From contig JAQFVV010006453.1 in NCBI GenBank assembly GCA_028023455.1, positions 910,001-974,000 of the forward strand: a stretch of DNA of 64,000 nt. Reading direction: 5' to 3'. This document shows positions 43,643 through 53,735 of this stretch, piece after piece. The translations under genes and the position numbers were made by a program. Below the pieces are notes generated by a model, which saw nothing but the letters and a program-made list of their open reading frames with translations, was not told the DNA's origin and did not search any database. The stretch's first letter is position 1; the number at the start of each line of letters is the position of its first letter. The stretch is from Epiperipatus broadwayi (Eukaryota > Onychophora > Udeonychophora > Euonychophora > Peripatidae).

Positions 43643-44597
43643 GTAAGTAATTGCATGTAGTATATTCAATTAAGCATTTATAATAATTGACAATTCATTT
43701 ATTTCAAATAAATTTATAAATGCTTCTTTCTTGCATTATGGGTGTTTGACATCTGATCGATATAAAATTATGCAGGAATACATTCATAATTTAAAACTAA
43801 AATATAGATCATGAATTTATTTACATAAGAAATTCCAGATGCTTCTCTGAGATGACTGACATGTTTAGACCTCTATCAAATCTGCTAGGTACTTGAGTAC
43901 TAAACCTGCAATGCTGCAACATAAGGAGAGGATAGGGCAGGTAGGACCTTTTCATGCCCACAACCAATGTGTCATGTCACGATGATGTCATATTGAAAGA
44001 AATAGTTCTACAATGGTAATGTCAATGGTAAAAAAATATAAAAAAATGGCAGTTGTCTTTTTGCTGATGTTTATTAGCAATTGTCTTTTTTGTAGTTTTT
44101 GCTTTAATTTCTTTATAAAAAAAACCTGATGTTTATTAGCAGTTTTATGAAAAACTCAGCATCCTTTGCAATCAAGTAGTTTCAGTTTTAGTGTGAAAAT
44201 TTTTACTACACATCTCCATCTTGTTGTGATAAAGCCAGGTTATTGAAATATACTTGGTGTGGGAGGTTGTTTTACTTTACATTAGTTAGCAATTAAGATT
44301 ATTAAAGCTTAAGTTTGTACTATAAAAACTATTATTAATTTTGGTCTTATTTATTTATAAACATAAAATTTAATTCGTTTTTTTAATCAAGCCTCGATTT
44401 GAACTGTGAAATGTCTGAAACATTAAAAACACTGTTACATTGCTCATTTTTTATTTTATATTTAAATATTTAGTTTATGATACCAATATATTTTTTTTAA
44501 TGCAGTGTATAAATAATTTATATATATTTGCTATTAACACTTTAAAAGTTAGCATTTTATATGTAAATTAAATTGTAAGAAATAAGCCAATAAACGT
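43643..44597. other. AT-rich DNA, no gene seen
   Basis: Contains a short repeated phrase, CTGATGTTTATTAGCA (44062 and 44127). No coding sequence recognised. Confidence 0.45.
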
Positions 44598-44695
44598 CAC
44601 ATGATCACCATTTTTTATGCTTGCTGATAACTGTTATTAAAACAGACAAACTCACTATAATGAGTTTTTGCCTATTTTAATGTATGAGATAGTTG
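44598..44695. mobile_element. FB-1 terminal remnant
   Basis: GTCACATGATCACC, TTATGCTTGCTGATAACTG, TTATTAAAACAGACAAACTC then the inverted GAGTTTTTGCCTATTTTAA. This is the family left end with a tiny hairpin; the rest is missing. Confidence 0.65.
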
Positions 44696-45150
44696 ATTAC
44701 TGACATATAATAAAAAAAAATAGATTATATGTTATTAATAGTTGGCAAGCAAAGTGTTAAAAAACTATTACATTACTTATAAATTATTTTATTTGGTGTG
44801 AGAATTTATTAGATCATGTGACACCAATAAATTTTATAAGTTTACTAACATAGAAATGTCTTCAAGTAAAATATCAACTTAAAAAAAACACAAAAGGAAA
44901 ATTCAAACTTGTGCAAAATTTCAGAAAAATTTGCTGATTAATTAGGGGAGGGGGTAGAATGCAAAGCAAAAATTACTCTAAAATTATTAAACAACTAAAT
45001 AATTAATTAAAACATCAAATTGATAATTTCAAATAAGATTTTACATTACTAAAATAAAATATGACTTATGCATCTATATGAATTGGTGTTTGAATTCTTA
45101 TTATTTTGTTTATCAAAGATATTATATTGACAAGATATTTTAATACCTAT
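44696..45150. other. AT-rich DNA, no gene seen
   Basis: No supported feature. Confidence 0.45.
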
Positions 45151-45260
45151 AAATACAATTTATCCAAACTTCAAACACATTTTAGCAAAACTTTACTTTT
45201 ACATACACCTACATTTCGACTGACCTGCAGTCTTCTTCAGAGCTATGATATAATGAACAA
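45151..45260 (-). repeat. left inverted terminal repeat of the Penelope-like element
   Basis: Runs from AAATACAATTTATCCAAAC to GAGCTATGATATAATGAAC. It is the reverse complement of 47075-47184 with a handful of differences. Confidence 0.9.
45214..45240 (-). ncRNA. hammerhead-ribozyme-like motif, left copy
   Basis: Read on the minus strand: CTGAAGA, an extra A, GACTG-CAGGT-CAGTC (5-bp stem and loop), then GAAA. See the right copy at 47093-47119 for interpretation. Confidence 0.4.
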
Positions 45261-45277
45261 AATAAATAGAGAATATA

Positions 45278-46126
45278 AAATTTACAGTTGAGAAGGAAGA
45301 GAATAATAAAATTGCATATTTGGATATAATGTTTCAAAAGAAATTAATAGATAAAAAATGGTGCATTGAGACAAGTGTTTATAAAAAAAACAATATTGGT
45401 AACAAAATAACAAATTGGTTTTCCAACATTGATAAGAAATATAAAATTAGTTGTATATATTCAAGAATATATAGAGCTGCAATGTATTGTTCAAGGAAAG
45501 AAGATCATAATAAACAAAAAGATTTAATAATCAATGAGTTAAAAATGAATGGTTTCCCTATATATATAATTAAAAGCAGTATTGGAAAAATAGAGTATAA
45601 GATAAATAAAAATAAAAAGAGTGAAAGAAAAAAGAAAGGTAAATATAGATATTAAGGAATAAAAACAAATAATAATATCATAGTGAATAAGTTTAACAAA
45701 ATTATAAACAAGATTAATAAAAGATACAAAAGAATAATTAATACAAAAATAGTTAATAAAAAAAGAGAAAACCTATTAAATTTGATAGATAACAAATACA
45801 TAGGATATAATAAAGATAATAAAGAAATAATTAATGGAGTATATGTGATAAAATACAAACAATGTCTAGATAGTGGTATTGATAACAAATATGTGGGAGA
45901 AACAAAAAATTCTATAAAAACAAGATTAAAACAACATATGGCAGATAATAAATTACCAATATATATACATACAAAAGAAACAGGACACAAATTTACACAA
46001 AGTTTAATAAAAATGAAGTTATATACGAAAATTATTAAAGAAAGGAAAATAAAAGAAACTATATTAATAAGAAAGATAAAGCCAGAATTTAACAGAGATT
46101 CTGGGATTAGGATGAGATTGGTATAG
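45278..46126 (+). pseudogene. Penelope-like RT (C-terminal part) plus GIY-YIG endonuclease, one in-frame stop
   Basis: One reading frame from 45278 to 46126, broken only by a TAA at 45653-45655. The first part, NFTVEKEENNKIAYLDI then TSVYKK and AAMYCSRKEDHNKQ, matches the end of Penelope-type RT (F.VE.E....I.FLDV, T.VYRK, R....CS). The RT palm with its catalytic aspartates is missing upstream. After the stop, the second part (147 codons from 45683) has GVYVIKY, NKYVGETKNSIKTRLKQH, ETGHKF and IKETILIRKIKPEFNRDSG. These are the GIY, YIG-equivalent (YVG), arginine, histidine, glutamate and asparagine elements of the Penelope GIY-YIG nuclease, all present. Such nucleases nick target DNA to prime reverse transcription. 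5' truncated, so not autonomous. Confidence 0.8.
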
Positions 46127-47074
46127 TTATAGTTATTAAATAAGATATATAGAGGTAAATATGTAAAGAGATAATGGTTTATAAATAAGTTGGGGATGAT
46201 AAAAATAGTTAGGTTAAATAGGAGTATAAATTTGGGTATATTTATAGATATTAAATAATAGAAAAATAATAAATAAATTAATTAATAAACTTAGCATAAT
46301 ATTTACATATAAAACAGTATAATAAAAATTTATTAGAATTATATAAAAATAATGATAAATGTTAACGTATATAAAATAAAAAAAATATATGTAAATAAAG
46401 TTGTAGGGAATATATATATATATAAACATATAAAGAAATATAATATAAATTTATGAATATTATATAATAATAATAAAAGTTAAAGTGTAAAAAATAAAAA
46501 AAAATATATAAATAAAGAGTTGTAGGGGATATATATTTAGTTTAAATAATATGTAATAGAGGGAGCTAGGGTATAATATAATTTTTTGAAAAAAACGATT
46601 TTTCATTTTTTTTATTTAGAAGATCAAAATAACCTTGGTAAGTGTAAAGATTATAAAGTTTATAGGTTTTAAATATTCAGCAATAATAATAAATATAAAA
46701 TATTAATTTTAAAAGAAGAATGAGTAAGGAAATAATAAATGTTATATGATTTAAAATTAAAAGAATTTTAGTTACTAATCATAAAGTTTAAGTTTATGAA
46801 GAATACAGAAAATTAGTAGATTGTTAATAATAATAAAATAGACAATATTTAGATTAATAGTTGTCCTTGAATGTATATATGTATAAAATTAAGAATACAC
46901 ATGTATAATTTATATTTATTTTTTATTTATGTAGTACATTTTATTTTATATTGTTTTATTTGGGTTTGATTATTTATTTCAGTTTTTTAATATATATATT
47001 TTATGTTGTTTTTAGTTTTTTTATTGTTTAAGATTTTTTATGGTGTTATTATATAGTTAGGTTTTTTTTATTTG
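46127..47074. other. AT-rich 3' region of the Penelope-like element
   Basis: Non-coding. It contains two related blocks (about 46343-46440 and 46461-46535) sharing AAAATAAAAAAAATATAT, TAAATAAAG and GTTGTAGGG, roughly 115 bp apart. Confidence 0.6.
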
Positions 47075-47184
47075 GTTCATTATATCATAGCTCTGAAGAA
47101 GACTGCAGGTCAGTCGAAACATAGGTGTATGTAAAAATAAAGTTTTGCTAAAAAGTGTTTGAAGTTTGGATAAATTGTATTTAT
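47075..47184 (+). repeat. right inverted terminal repeat of the Penelope-like element
   Basis: Runs from GTTCATTATATCATAGCTCT to GGATAAATTGTATTT. Mirrors 45151-45260. Confidence 0.9.
47093..47119 (+). ncRNA. hammerhead-ribozyme-like motif, right copy
   Basis: CTGAAGA (47093-47099) fits the core CUGANGA. A single extra A and a perfect 5-bp stem (GACTG/CAGTC, loop CAGGT) follow, then GAAA (47116-47119), the second core strand. Hammerhead motifs are described in terminal repeats of Penelope-like elements. The extra A and the lack of an obvious stem III with cleavage site make catalytic activity uncertain here. Confidence 0.4.
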
Positions 47185-48105
47185 ATGATATTATGGCAAA
47201 CATAAGGAAAAGTGTGATTTTGGTAATATTTTAATACATTTTAAAAATAATTATTTATTTTAAGTATTGATCCTTGTATTTATATAATGATGTCACAACA
47301 TACACCAGGTGTGTGATTTGTATTAAAAGTAGACCAATTGAACTTTAAAACATTTGACAAGCTTTTATTTTATTCTAGCAGTTAACTCATAGCAAACTCA
47401 GCTAAACATCTAATGTTGATCAGTAAATGGGTATTCAGCTATTGTTATTAAAAGATACAACAAAGATAGTAAAACAGTCGCAACCTTACTACTTAGCTAT
47501 TGGCAAGTCTAATGAATCATCACTTTTTCCACTGATTTTTGTTAAAGAAATCTTTGAAATGCAGTGTTTAATTACACATTATATTTTTTTGTTATCAAAG
47601 CATATTATGTTATAATATCTCTATTTAAACATTATAATATCTCTATTTAAACATATAAATGTTTAAACATTTGTAAAGAAAAGATAGACATGTTATTTTA
47701 AAAATTGGTTTTATTCTTGCTGAAAATGCATTCAGTATAATGTATACCATAATTATAACTATATTGCATAACTAGTATTGGTGGTATTTAATTATAATTA
47801 CTTACATTAAATTTCATTTTAATTTGTTGTGTAGTTATGTAAATTTAATTTGAAAATCTTCTTAGAGAGCCGATTTCTTTGAGATAGGGGTGCTGGTATC
47901 TTTTTTATTTATCGCGAATTCATCTTTGGTTATGGTCCAAGCCTCTCCAATTTATTTTTTTTATCCTCCCTGCTTTAGATAAATCAAATTTGTTTATTAT
48001 AAATAATATCAAAAATGGAAATACAGTATATGAAGTTCATTATGTTGTTTTTTTCATATAAATTATAAAAAAATATTTAAAATGTTCTGTATAACGGCTA
48101 TTATA
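47185..48105. other. AT-rich DNA, no gene seen
   Basis: Contains a 22-bp tandem duplication (TATAATATCTCTATTTAAAC) at about 47610-47655. Nothing else. Confidence 0.5.
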
Positions 48106-48205
48106 ATATATATATATGTTAATTCTAATATTCTCACAGATAAATGATAAATTGATAGTATGATTTCCAGAAGCTTCCATGTAATAAAAATATAATAGCT
48201 AAATA
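48106..48205. repeat. repeat paralogous to 53589-53735 (empty site)
   Basis: AATTCTAATATTCTCACAGA ... CCAGAAGCTTCCATG TAATAAAAATATAATAGCT matches 53589-53665 joined to 53717-53735, without the 46-bp RTE insert present there. Confidence 0.75.
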
Positions 48206-48919
48206 GAAATGATAAGTTGAGTTTTAATTCAAGAAACTTTTGCTCTCCATATCGCAACTTACACTGCGCTGAATCCCTCAAGGTATTTTTGTCATTACAA
48301 TCTTATATATAAATACAACACAATTAGATACATTTGCAAATAATTTTATTGTAAATAATGTTAAAATTTGCGAAAGTTTACAAAATATAAAGTTTCTTAG
48401 AAAATTGCTAAGACAAAAACTAAACTGATTGCTTTTAAATATAGTTAGAAAGTAGGGATAATGTCCTTATTTTGAAATTTTATTACAATGAGAACGCTTG
48501 CAGATGAATGGGTTTTATTCTTTCTTCCTCATTAACAAAGTAAAATTTATGGGTGTAATATTTTCTTTTCTTTGAAATTAGCCTTGCTTTTATATTGCTG
48601 AAACAATAAATTGAAGTCGAACTTAGCTGGGTTCATTTTTTTTCCAGTAGGCAAGGTCTTTTCTTTTTTTATTTCAAGTAAATAAATGTGTAGAAAAGGC
48701 TAATCACATTACATTAGCCATCGAATAATAAATAGAGAAATAATAATTAACAGGATGTCATCTTGACTTAGTTGATAAATTTACTAAAATGTCTAATAGC
48801 TAATGTAAGAGAATAAAGTATAATATTACATTTATAAATAACTATAAAAAAAATCGTACTTAATAATTAACCTCTTTAGCATTGTTATTTGTAATTTTTT
48901 AACCCATACCCTGCATAAT
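48206..48919. other. AT-rich DNA, no gene seen
   Basis: No supported feature. Confidence 0.45.
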
Positions 48920-49040
48920 TTGGTGCCTCGATAAAACGGCGAATTTCGGATCTCAAAGCATTTGGATGACGCCTTACCCGTTCACACTCGGTCTTCAAGC
49001 TTTTTATGGACTCCGCGCAATAAATTATTCGATTATATTT
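48920..49040 (+). mobile_element. possible SINE-4 copy
   Basis: A less AT-rich patch ending in GCGCAATAAATTATTCGATT, the SINE-4 tail also found at 3105 and 38268. Pol III boxes are not clear. Confidence 0.35.
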
Positions 49041-49267
49041 TGCTCCACTTAATTTATGATTACCGTTTGGTACTTATACAAAAAAAACCTAGCAGTGCAA
49101 AAGAAGCGTGTATACTGTTGCTTATGATTTGGGTTCAAAGCCATATTAATAGGCTAATATTTTTCTTATAGATAGCAATCCCAATAACACTCCAACATCG
49201 GTTTGTAAATGGGTATCTAATCATCTTTCACTAGAACATAAAACAATGATGAAAATTTGATAAAACA

Positions 49268-49408
49268 TCATATGTAAATTAATACACTACACAGGCTAAA
49301 ACCTACATATATATATGTAATGTATGCGGGATTCGAACCCAGACTTTCACACGACCTTCAACTCTCCGTGCCATCTCATATTGCTGACCCACCTGATCAC
49401 ACACATGT
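49268..49408 (-). mobile_element. tRNA-related SINE (SINE-3)
   Basis: Minus strand has a near-perfect B box, CTGGGTTCGAATCCCGC (49348-49332 region), preceded by A-box-like GGTGGGTCAGCAATATGAGA and followed by ACATTACATATATATATG and a conserved 3' tail. The 3' half recurs at 59172-59258, which shows a dispersed family. Confidence 0.65.
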
Positions 49409-49794
49409 TGAAAAGAGAAATAATCACCAATATATGTCTTTCATGCTAAACCAGCAATCATCAGTTGGTCCAGATTACTATCTCCACACATATATACAAT
49501 CAATGCTCAGCTTTATATGAAAACTCGTCACGATGGTAATTACTGCTTTTCTCTTGCTGTTTCTTTATAAAGGCTTTTGCCCTGAAGTGTTTTTTTATTA
49601 TGCAAAAATACAGTTTTATCTTTGTATATACATATATTTAACAAATTCATATTATTAGCTTTATTTCTCAAATCTTTCCAATCTTTAGATATCAAACTAT
49701 AATTGTGCTATTATTTTTAATCATTAGGCAATTACTCTATCTTTAAAATATTAAATTTATTTTTTCAAGATGGGTTATACTTTAATACATATTA
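49409..49794. other. AT-rich DNA, no gene seen
   Basis: No supported feature. Confidence 0.45.
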
Positions 49795-50110
49795 TGTTTG
49801 ACATCATTGAAAGAATTAAGAGACTAAAGGGTAACTGGGATTATTTCTAAAAGAGATAGTAATATATAGATAGTTAAAATCTTACATTAGATATGAAAAG
49901 ATTGCAAAACTAGTAGGAAACCAATCAAGCGTTGGTGGATGAGAGGTCAGCACAACTGCCTTACAAACAGTTGTCCCAGGTTAGTGGGTTCACTTCTTGG
50001 CTGATGCTATGACACATGAAGAAAACGGAAGGAAACCATATATAACATGGGTTGGTGTAATGCCTGGATTAAATTTGAAAATACCTTCATGGTGTCGTGG
50101 ATCAATAATA
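49795..50110 (+). mobile_element. old RTE 3' fragment interrupted by SINE-1
   Basis: Left part matches RTE 17865-17990 (GAAAGAATTAAGAGACTAAA, TAAAAGAGATAGTAATAT). Right part matches 17990-18117 (ATATAACATGGG, ATTAAATTTGAAAATACCTTCATGG). A SINE-1 lies between. Diverged, without coding capacity. Confidence 0.75.
49924..50029 (+). mobile_element. SINE-1 copy with perfect 9-bp TSD
   Basis: 106 bp between two AGGAAACCA copies (49915-49923 and 50030-50038), inside an RTE fragment. Contains TTGGTGGATGAGAGGTCAGC, CAACTGCCTTACAAACAG, GTGGGTTCACTTCTTGG and GATGCTATGACACATGAAGA, in the order of the other SINE-1 copies. The insertion gives the family's full length as about 100 bp. Confidence 0.85.
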
Positions 50111-51026
50111 ATTACAAAATAATGATGACATATTTTAATTAAATATAAAAATAAATATAATATATAATTCTATAAACTATTAGAACATATGAAATATAAA
50201 CTTTAATGTTCTTTTATTATGCTCTCTATAAAAAAAATATATTTACAAATAATACTAAACAAGTACCATCTAAGTGTGCCAATGTAATATGCAGTGAAAG
50301 GATAGATTGCCTCCATAATGCTTTTCAAATAAACCAGTTTTCTCAGATAAACATCAGATTATGAAGAGTCTTAGTTACTGTAAAAGATTGGTTTGATTGA
50401 AACATGTATCACGAGAGTGTGATTGAAAATAATGTAAAATGTTAAATATTAACTTTTTCATATTTCAACATTTTTTACTGCATCCTAATGGCAATTTGAG
50501 TTAATAGTTCAACATTCTAATTTCAGTATTAAAACATTATGAATTAATAAATTGACCTTGTTTGAAATATAGCTTTGCAAATGGAAGTCATTCTAAAAAA
50601 AAATATTTAAATTTTCCAAAGTAGAAAATAATAATAATAATAATAATAATGATGATGATGATGATGATGATGAAATATATAAAAAAAACAATTACTTTTT
50701 TCTTATTGGCTGATTAATAAAATCTTTATGGAATAAATTTCATTTTTTTGAATATGAATAAATAATTATAAAGTCATCATAAACCGATGAAATTACATTC
50801 TAAAATTTAAAATTGCATTTATATTTATTAAATTATGATAATAAAATGGAAAACATAATTGTACTATTTTTAGCATTACTTCAAATTTCTTTACTTGTAT
50901 TTTTAAAAATGAAACATTTTAAAAAATCCAAATGTAATCATGAATATGTTACTTTTTTAATAATTACTATACAAATATTTTATTAAAATAATTATGAATA
51001 TTTAAATAATCTATGCAATTGTCCAT
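50111..51026. other. AT-rich DNA with an AAT/GAT microsatellite
   Basis: An (AAT)n run followed by a (GAT)n run lies at about 50625-50673. No gene recognised. Confidence 0.5.
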
Positions 51027-51940
51027 CATCACATGATCACCATTTCTTATGCTTGCTTGAGCTGTTAAAATAGGCAAAACTCTTCATACAGTAGAGCCAC
51101 ACCATACAAGTCAGAGTAATCAATGTATGCAAAAAGGTTTGTGCAAAAAAGCTCTATCTAGTGCCTACTCATTCAATATCCTCAGACCAGTTTTCAGCTT
51201 GTAGATTTCATCAGTGAGGAGCATTTAATCTGAGAGCACTGCATGTAGATCTTAAGATCTAATGCAACCCTCCAGCAGTTACCTTTTATCTCTACTTAAC
51301 TACAAAACTATGAGTCTAAAATTGAAAACATAATAATATTTTTAATCCAAGCTTATTAGCTTATATAGTCATATAAGTCTGAAGTCAGTTCAGTACTCTT
51401 ACATTTTTAACCAAAGCCACTACTATCCTATTGTCCACTAAACATCACATAATCACCATTTCTTATGCTTGCTCAAGCTGTTAAAACAGGAAAAACTCTA
51501 TATACAGTAGTGCCACACAGTGCAAGCCAGAGTAATAAATCCTGCCTAATAGAATAGTGGTGGCTATGGTTATTAAAGAACCAAAGACACCAAAATGCAT
51601 GGGTACTGAACTGTGTTCAGACCTATATCACTATATAAGCTAATGAGCTTGGATTGAAAATATTATTGTTTTCAATTTTAGATTCATAGTTTTGTAGTTA
51701 TGTAGAGATAAAAGGTGGCTGCTGGAGGGTTGCATTAGATCCTAAGATTTAGGTGCAGTACTCTCAAATCCAGGGCTCCTCACTAATGAAAGCCATAAGC
51801 GGGAAACTAGTCTGGGGATATTGGATGTGTAGGCACCACATAAGGATTTTATGCACAAACCTTATTGCATCCATTGATTACTCTGGCTTGCACAGTGTGG
51901 TACTACTGAATGGAGAATTCTGCCTGTTTTTTAATTGTTT
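51027..51940. mobile_element. FB-1 large palindromic element, rearranged
   Basis: The left arm starts at 51027 (CATCACATGATCACCATTTC) and runs to about 51415. A second left terminus (AACATCACATAATCACCATT) starts at about 51443, then the sequence switches into the inverted arm at about 51545 (GTGGTGGCTATGGTTATTAA), which continues to about 51940. Arms contain CACCTTTTATCTC-type and TTTCATCAGTGAGGAGC blocks, seen inverted as GATAAAAGGTGGCTGCTGGA and GCTCCTCACTAATGAAA. No ORF. The outermost right terminus is missing. Confidence 0.75.
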
Positions 51941-52653
51941 ATCATTCTCAACAACAATCAAAGGGGTTTACAAATTAGCCAACATCAAAGTATTGATAAA
52001 TCAGTCACAATCAAGATTTTTGTCGACTTGTCGATAGTTTTATTTGTGAACTAATAATATTTACAATTTTTTTTACTAATAAATTAATATTAATTTTATT
52101 TATCATTTTTACTGTTCAGTAAACATAAAATCATTAAAATAACCCTAAAGGCAGCCACAAGAGAATGATTTTAGAATGATCTATAACATCACTATCACAG
52201 TACTCCATGAAGCACTGATTACTATTAACATAGAGTTAAACAAAATTATTAACTTTCAAATACATTTGTGCATATAAGCATTAAAATATTTAATGATATT
52301 TTCTGTTTAGTTTTCATTTTGAGTTCAGGTATGTTATAATTAAACACACAATCAATTAAAAATTGAAGTAGATCACATCATTCAGCAATTATAATATTTT
52401 ATTTGACTGATATTCTATAAACTAAAAGTGAATTATGTCAGATAAAATGTATTCAGATTGGGATCCCAGTTTGTAATTGGTTGTGTTTAATTATATCTCA
52501 CCTGAACTCACAATTAAATTTACATAGAATAACTTATTAAATACTTTTAATATTTATACTTATAAGTACATGAACATCTTATACATATATAATTAATAAA
52601 GAAAGTCATATATAGTGTGATATTGCTTTTATGAGCATATATTTACAAATGTT
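51941..52653. other. AT-rich DNA, no gene seen
   Basis: No supported feature. Confidence 0.45.
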
Positions 52654-53364
52654 TAATATAGGAAATGTATCAATAGCTCAAACACACTCTTAACTGATAA
52701 GTGTGGTAAGAGATAAATATTTAAAATCTCTACCTAGAACATTCCCATTACCAGATCAATTGATTTCAAGATTTTGGCTCACCTCAGTGAGGATCTAGAA
52801 TATTCAGACACTAGATCTAAAATATCAACTCTAAACCTAGCACTTATTTAATACATAACATTTAAGTAGAAACTGAAATTTTTGGACATGAAAGTGTCCT
52901 TCACTCCAGCTATCTAAATTAAATAACTACATGGGACTGAACCAAATTCAGATGTACCATATATTAATAGCTCTATCTATGTCATGCTATATATGAATTG
53001 CTTTATTGATTATTATAATTTTGCCTTTAAGGCATTGGCAATACTAAGGCTATTAATATATGGTAGATCTTGCTTCAATCCCATATAGCTATTTAAGTTA
53101 GATAGCGAGAGTTAAGCACATTTTCATGTCCAAAAATTTCAGAGTTTTTACTCAAATTTTATGTATTAAATAAGTGCTGGGTTTAGAGTTGATATTTTAG
53201 ATTCTAGTGACTGAATATTCTAGCTTCTCACTGAGGTGAGCCAAAAGCTTGAAACCAATTGGTCTAGGAATAGGAATGTTCTAGATAGAGATTTTAAATA
53301 TTTATCTCTTACTGCACTTATCAATTATGACCTTGTTTGAGCTATTGGTATGCTCCCTATATTA
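52654..53364. mobile_element. FB-2 long palindromic element
   Basis: A 711-bp inverted repeat. Left arm: TAATATAGG, CAATAGCTCAAACA, GGTAAGAGATAAATATTTAA, GGCTCACCTCAGTGAGGATC, AAATTTTTGGACATGAAA. Right arm: the reverse complements in reverse order, ending CCTATATTA. The spacer is near 52985-53035. No ORF. A half copy lies in the RTE at 41850-42171. The internal CTCAGTGAGGATCTAGAA / TTCAGACACTAGATCTAA blocks resemble FB-1 blocks, suggesting a distant common origin. Confidence 0.8.
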
Positions 53365-53520
53365 TGTATATATTTATTTGCTTAGCATAAAAATTAAATA
53401 TAGAAATTTATAGTTATACTATATCAATTCATGCATTTTTAATATAAAGGAAATTTTTCTGTATAATAAAGCAACCAGCAGTTTTAAGTTTTTGAAGAAT
53501 TAAAAAAACTAAGTTAAACC

Positions 53521-53538
53521 CAAAATCAATAAATAATC

Positions 53539-53578
<40 letters not shown>

Positions 53579-53597
53579 TATTATTTATTGATTTTAT
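53521..53597. repeat. palindrome around a (TA)n tract
   Basis: AAATCAATAAATAATCTACT, a TA tract, then AGTATATTATTTATTGATTT. The unique arms are inverted copies, so the whole can form one long hairpin. Confidence 0.75.
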
Positions 53598-53660
53598 ATA
53601 TATAAATTCTAATATTCTTGCAACTAAATGGTGAATTCATAGTATTATTTCTGGGAGCTT

Positions 53661-53716
53661 ACATGGAGAGACCTTCATCCTGCAGTAGATTGATAATGGT
53701 TGATGATGATGACATG
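53661..53716 (+). mobile_element. 46-bp RTE 3' end insertion with 5-bp TSD
   Basis: The last bases of the RTE (GAGAGACCTTCATCCTGCAG ... GATTGATAATGGTTGATGAT) occupy 53666-53711 between ACATG copies (53661-53665 and 53712-53716). The paralogous sequence at 48106-48205 lacks the insert. It is a very severe 5' truncation, typical of target-primed reverse transcription. Confidence 0.9.
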
Positions 53717-53735
53717 TAATAAAAATATAATAGCT

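Larger units (their letters stand above)
45151..47184 (+). mobile_element. Penelope-like retroelement between inverted terminal repeats
   Basis: About 2 kb bounded by 110-bp inverted repeats (45151-45260 and 47075-47184), very similar in sequence. Inside, on the plus strand, are the C-terminal part of a Penelope-type reverse transcriptase and a GIY-YIG endonuclease. Penelope-like elements often carry terminal repeats in inverted arrangement with 5' truncation, which fits. It is lysine, asparagine and isoleucine-rich, reflecting extreme AT content. No clear host duplication seen outside the repeats. Confidence 0.85.

Noticed and set aside
50625-50673. (AAT)n(GAT)n tract as an RTE tail
   Set aside because: GAT repeats resemble the RTE 3' tail, but no RTE sequence precedes them; called a plain microsatellite.
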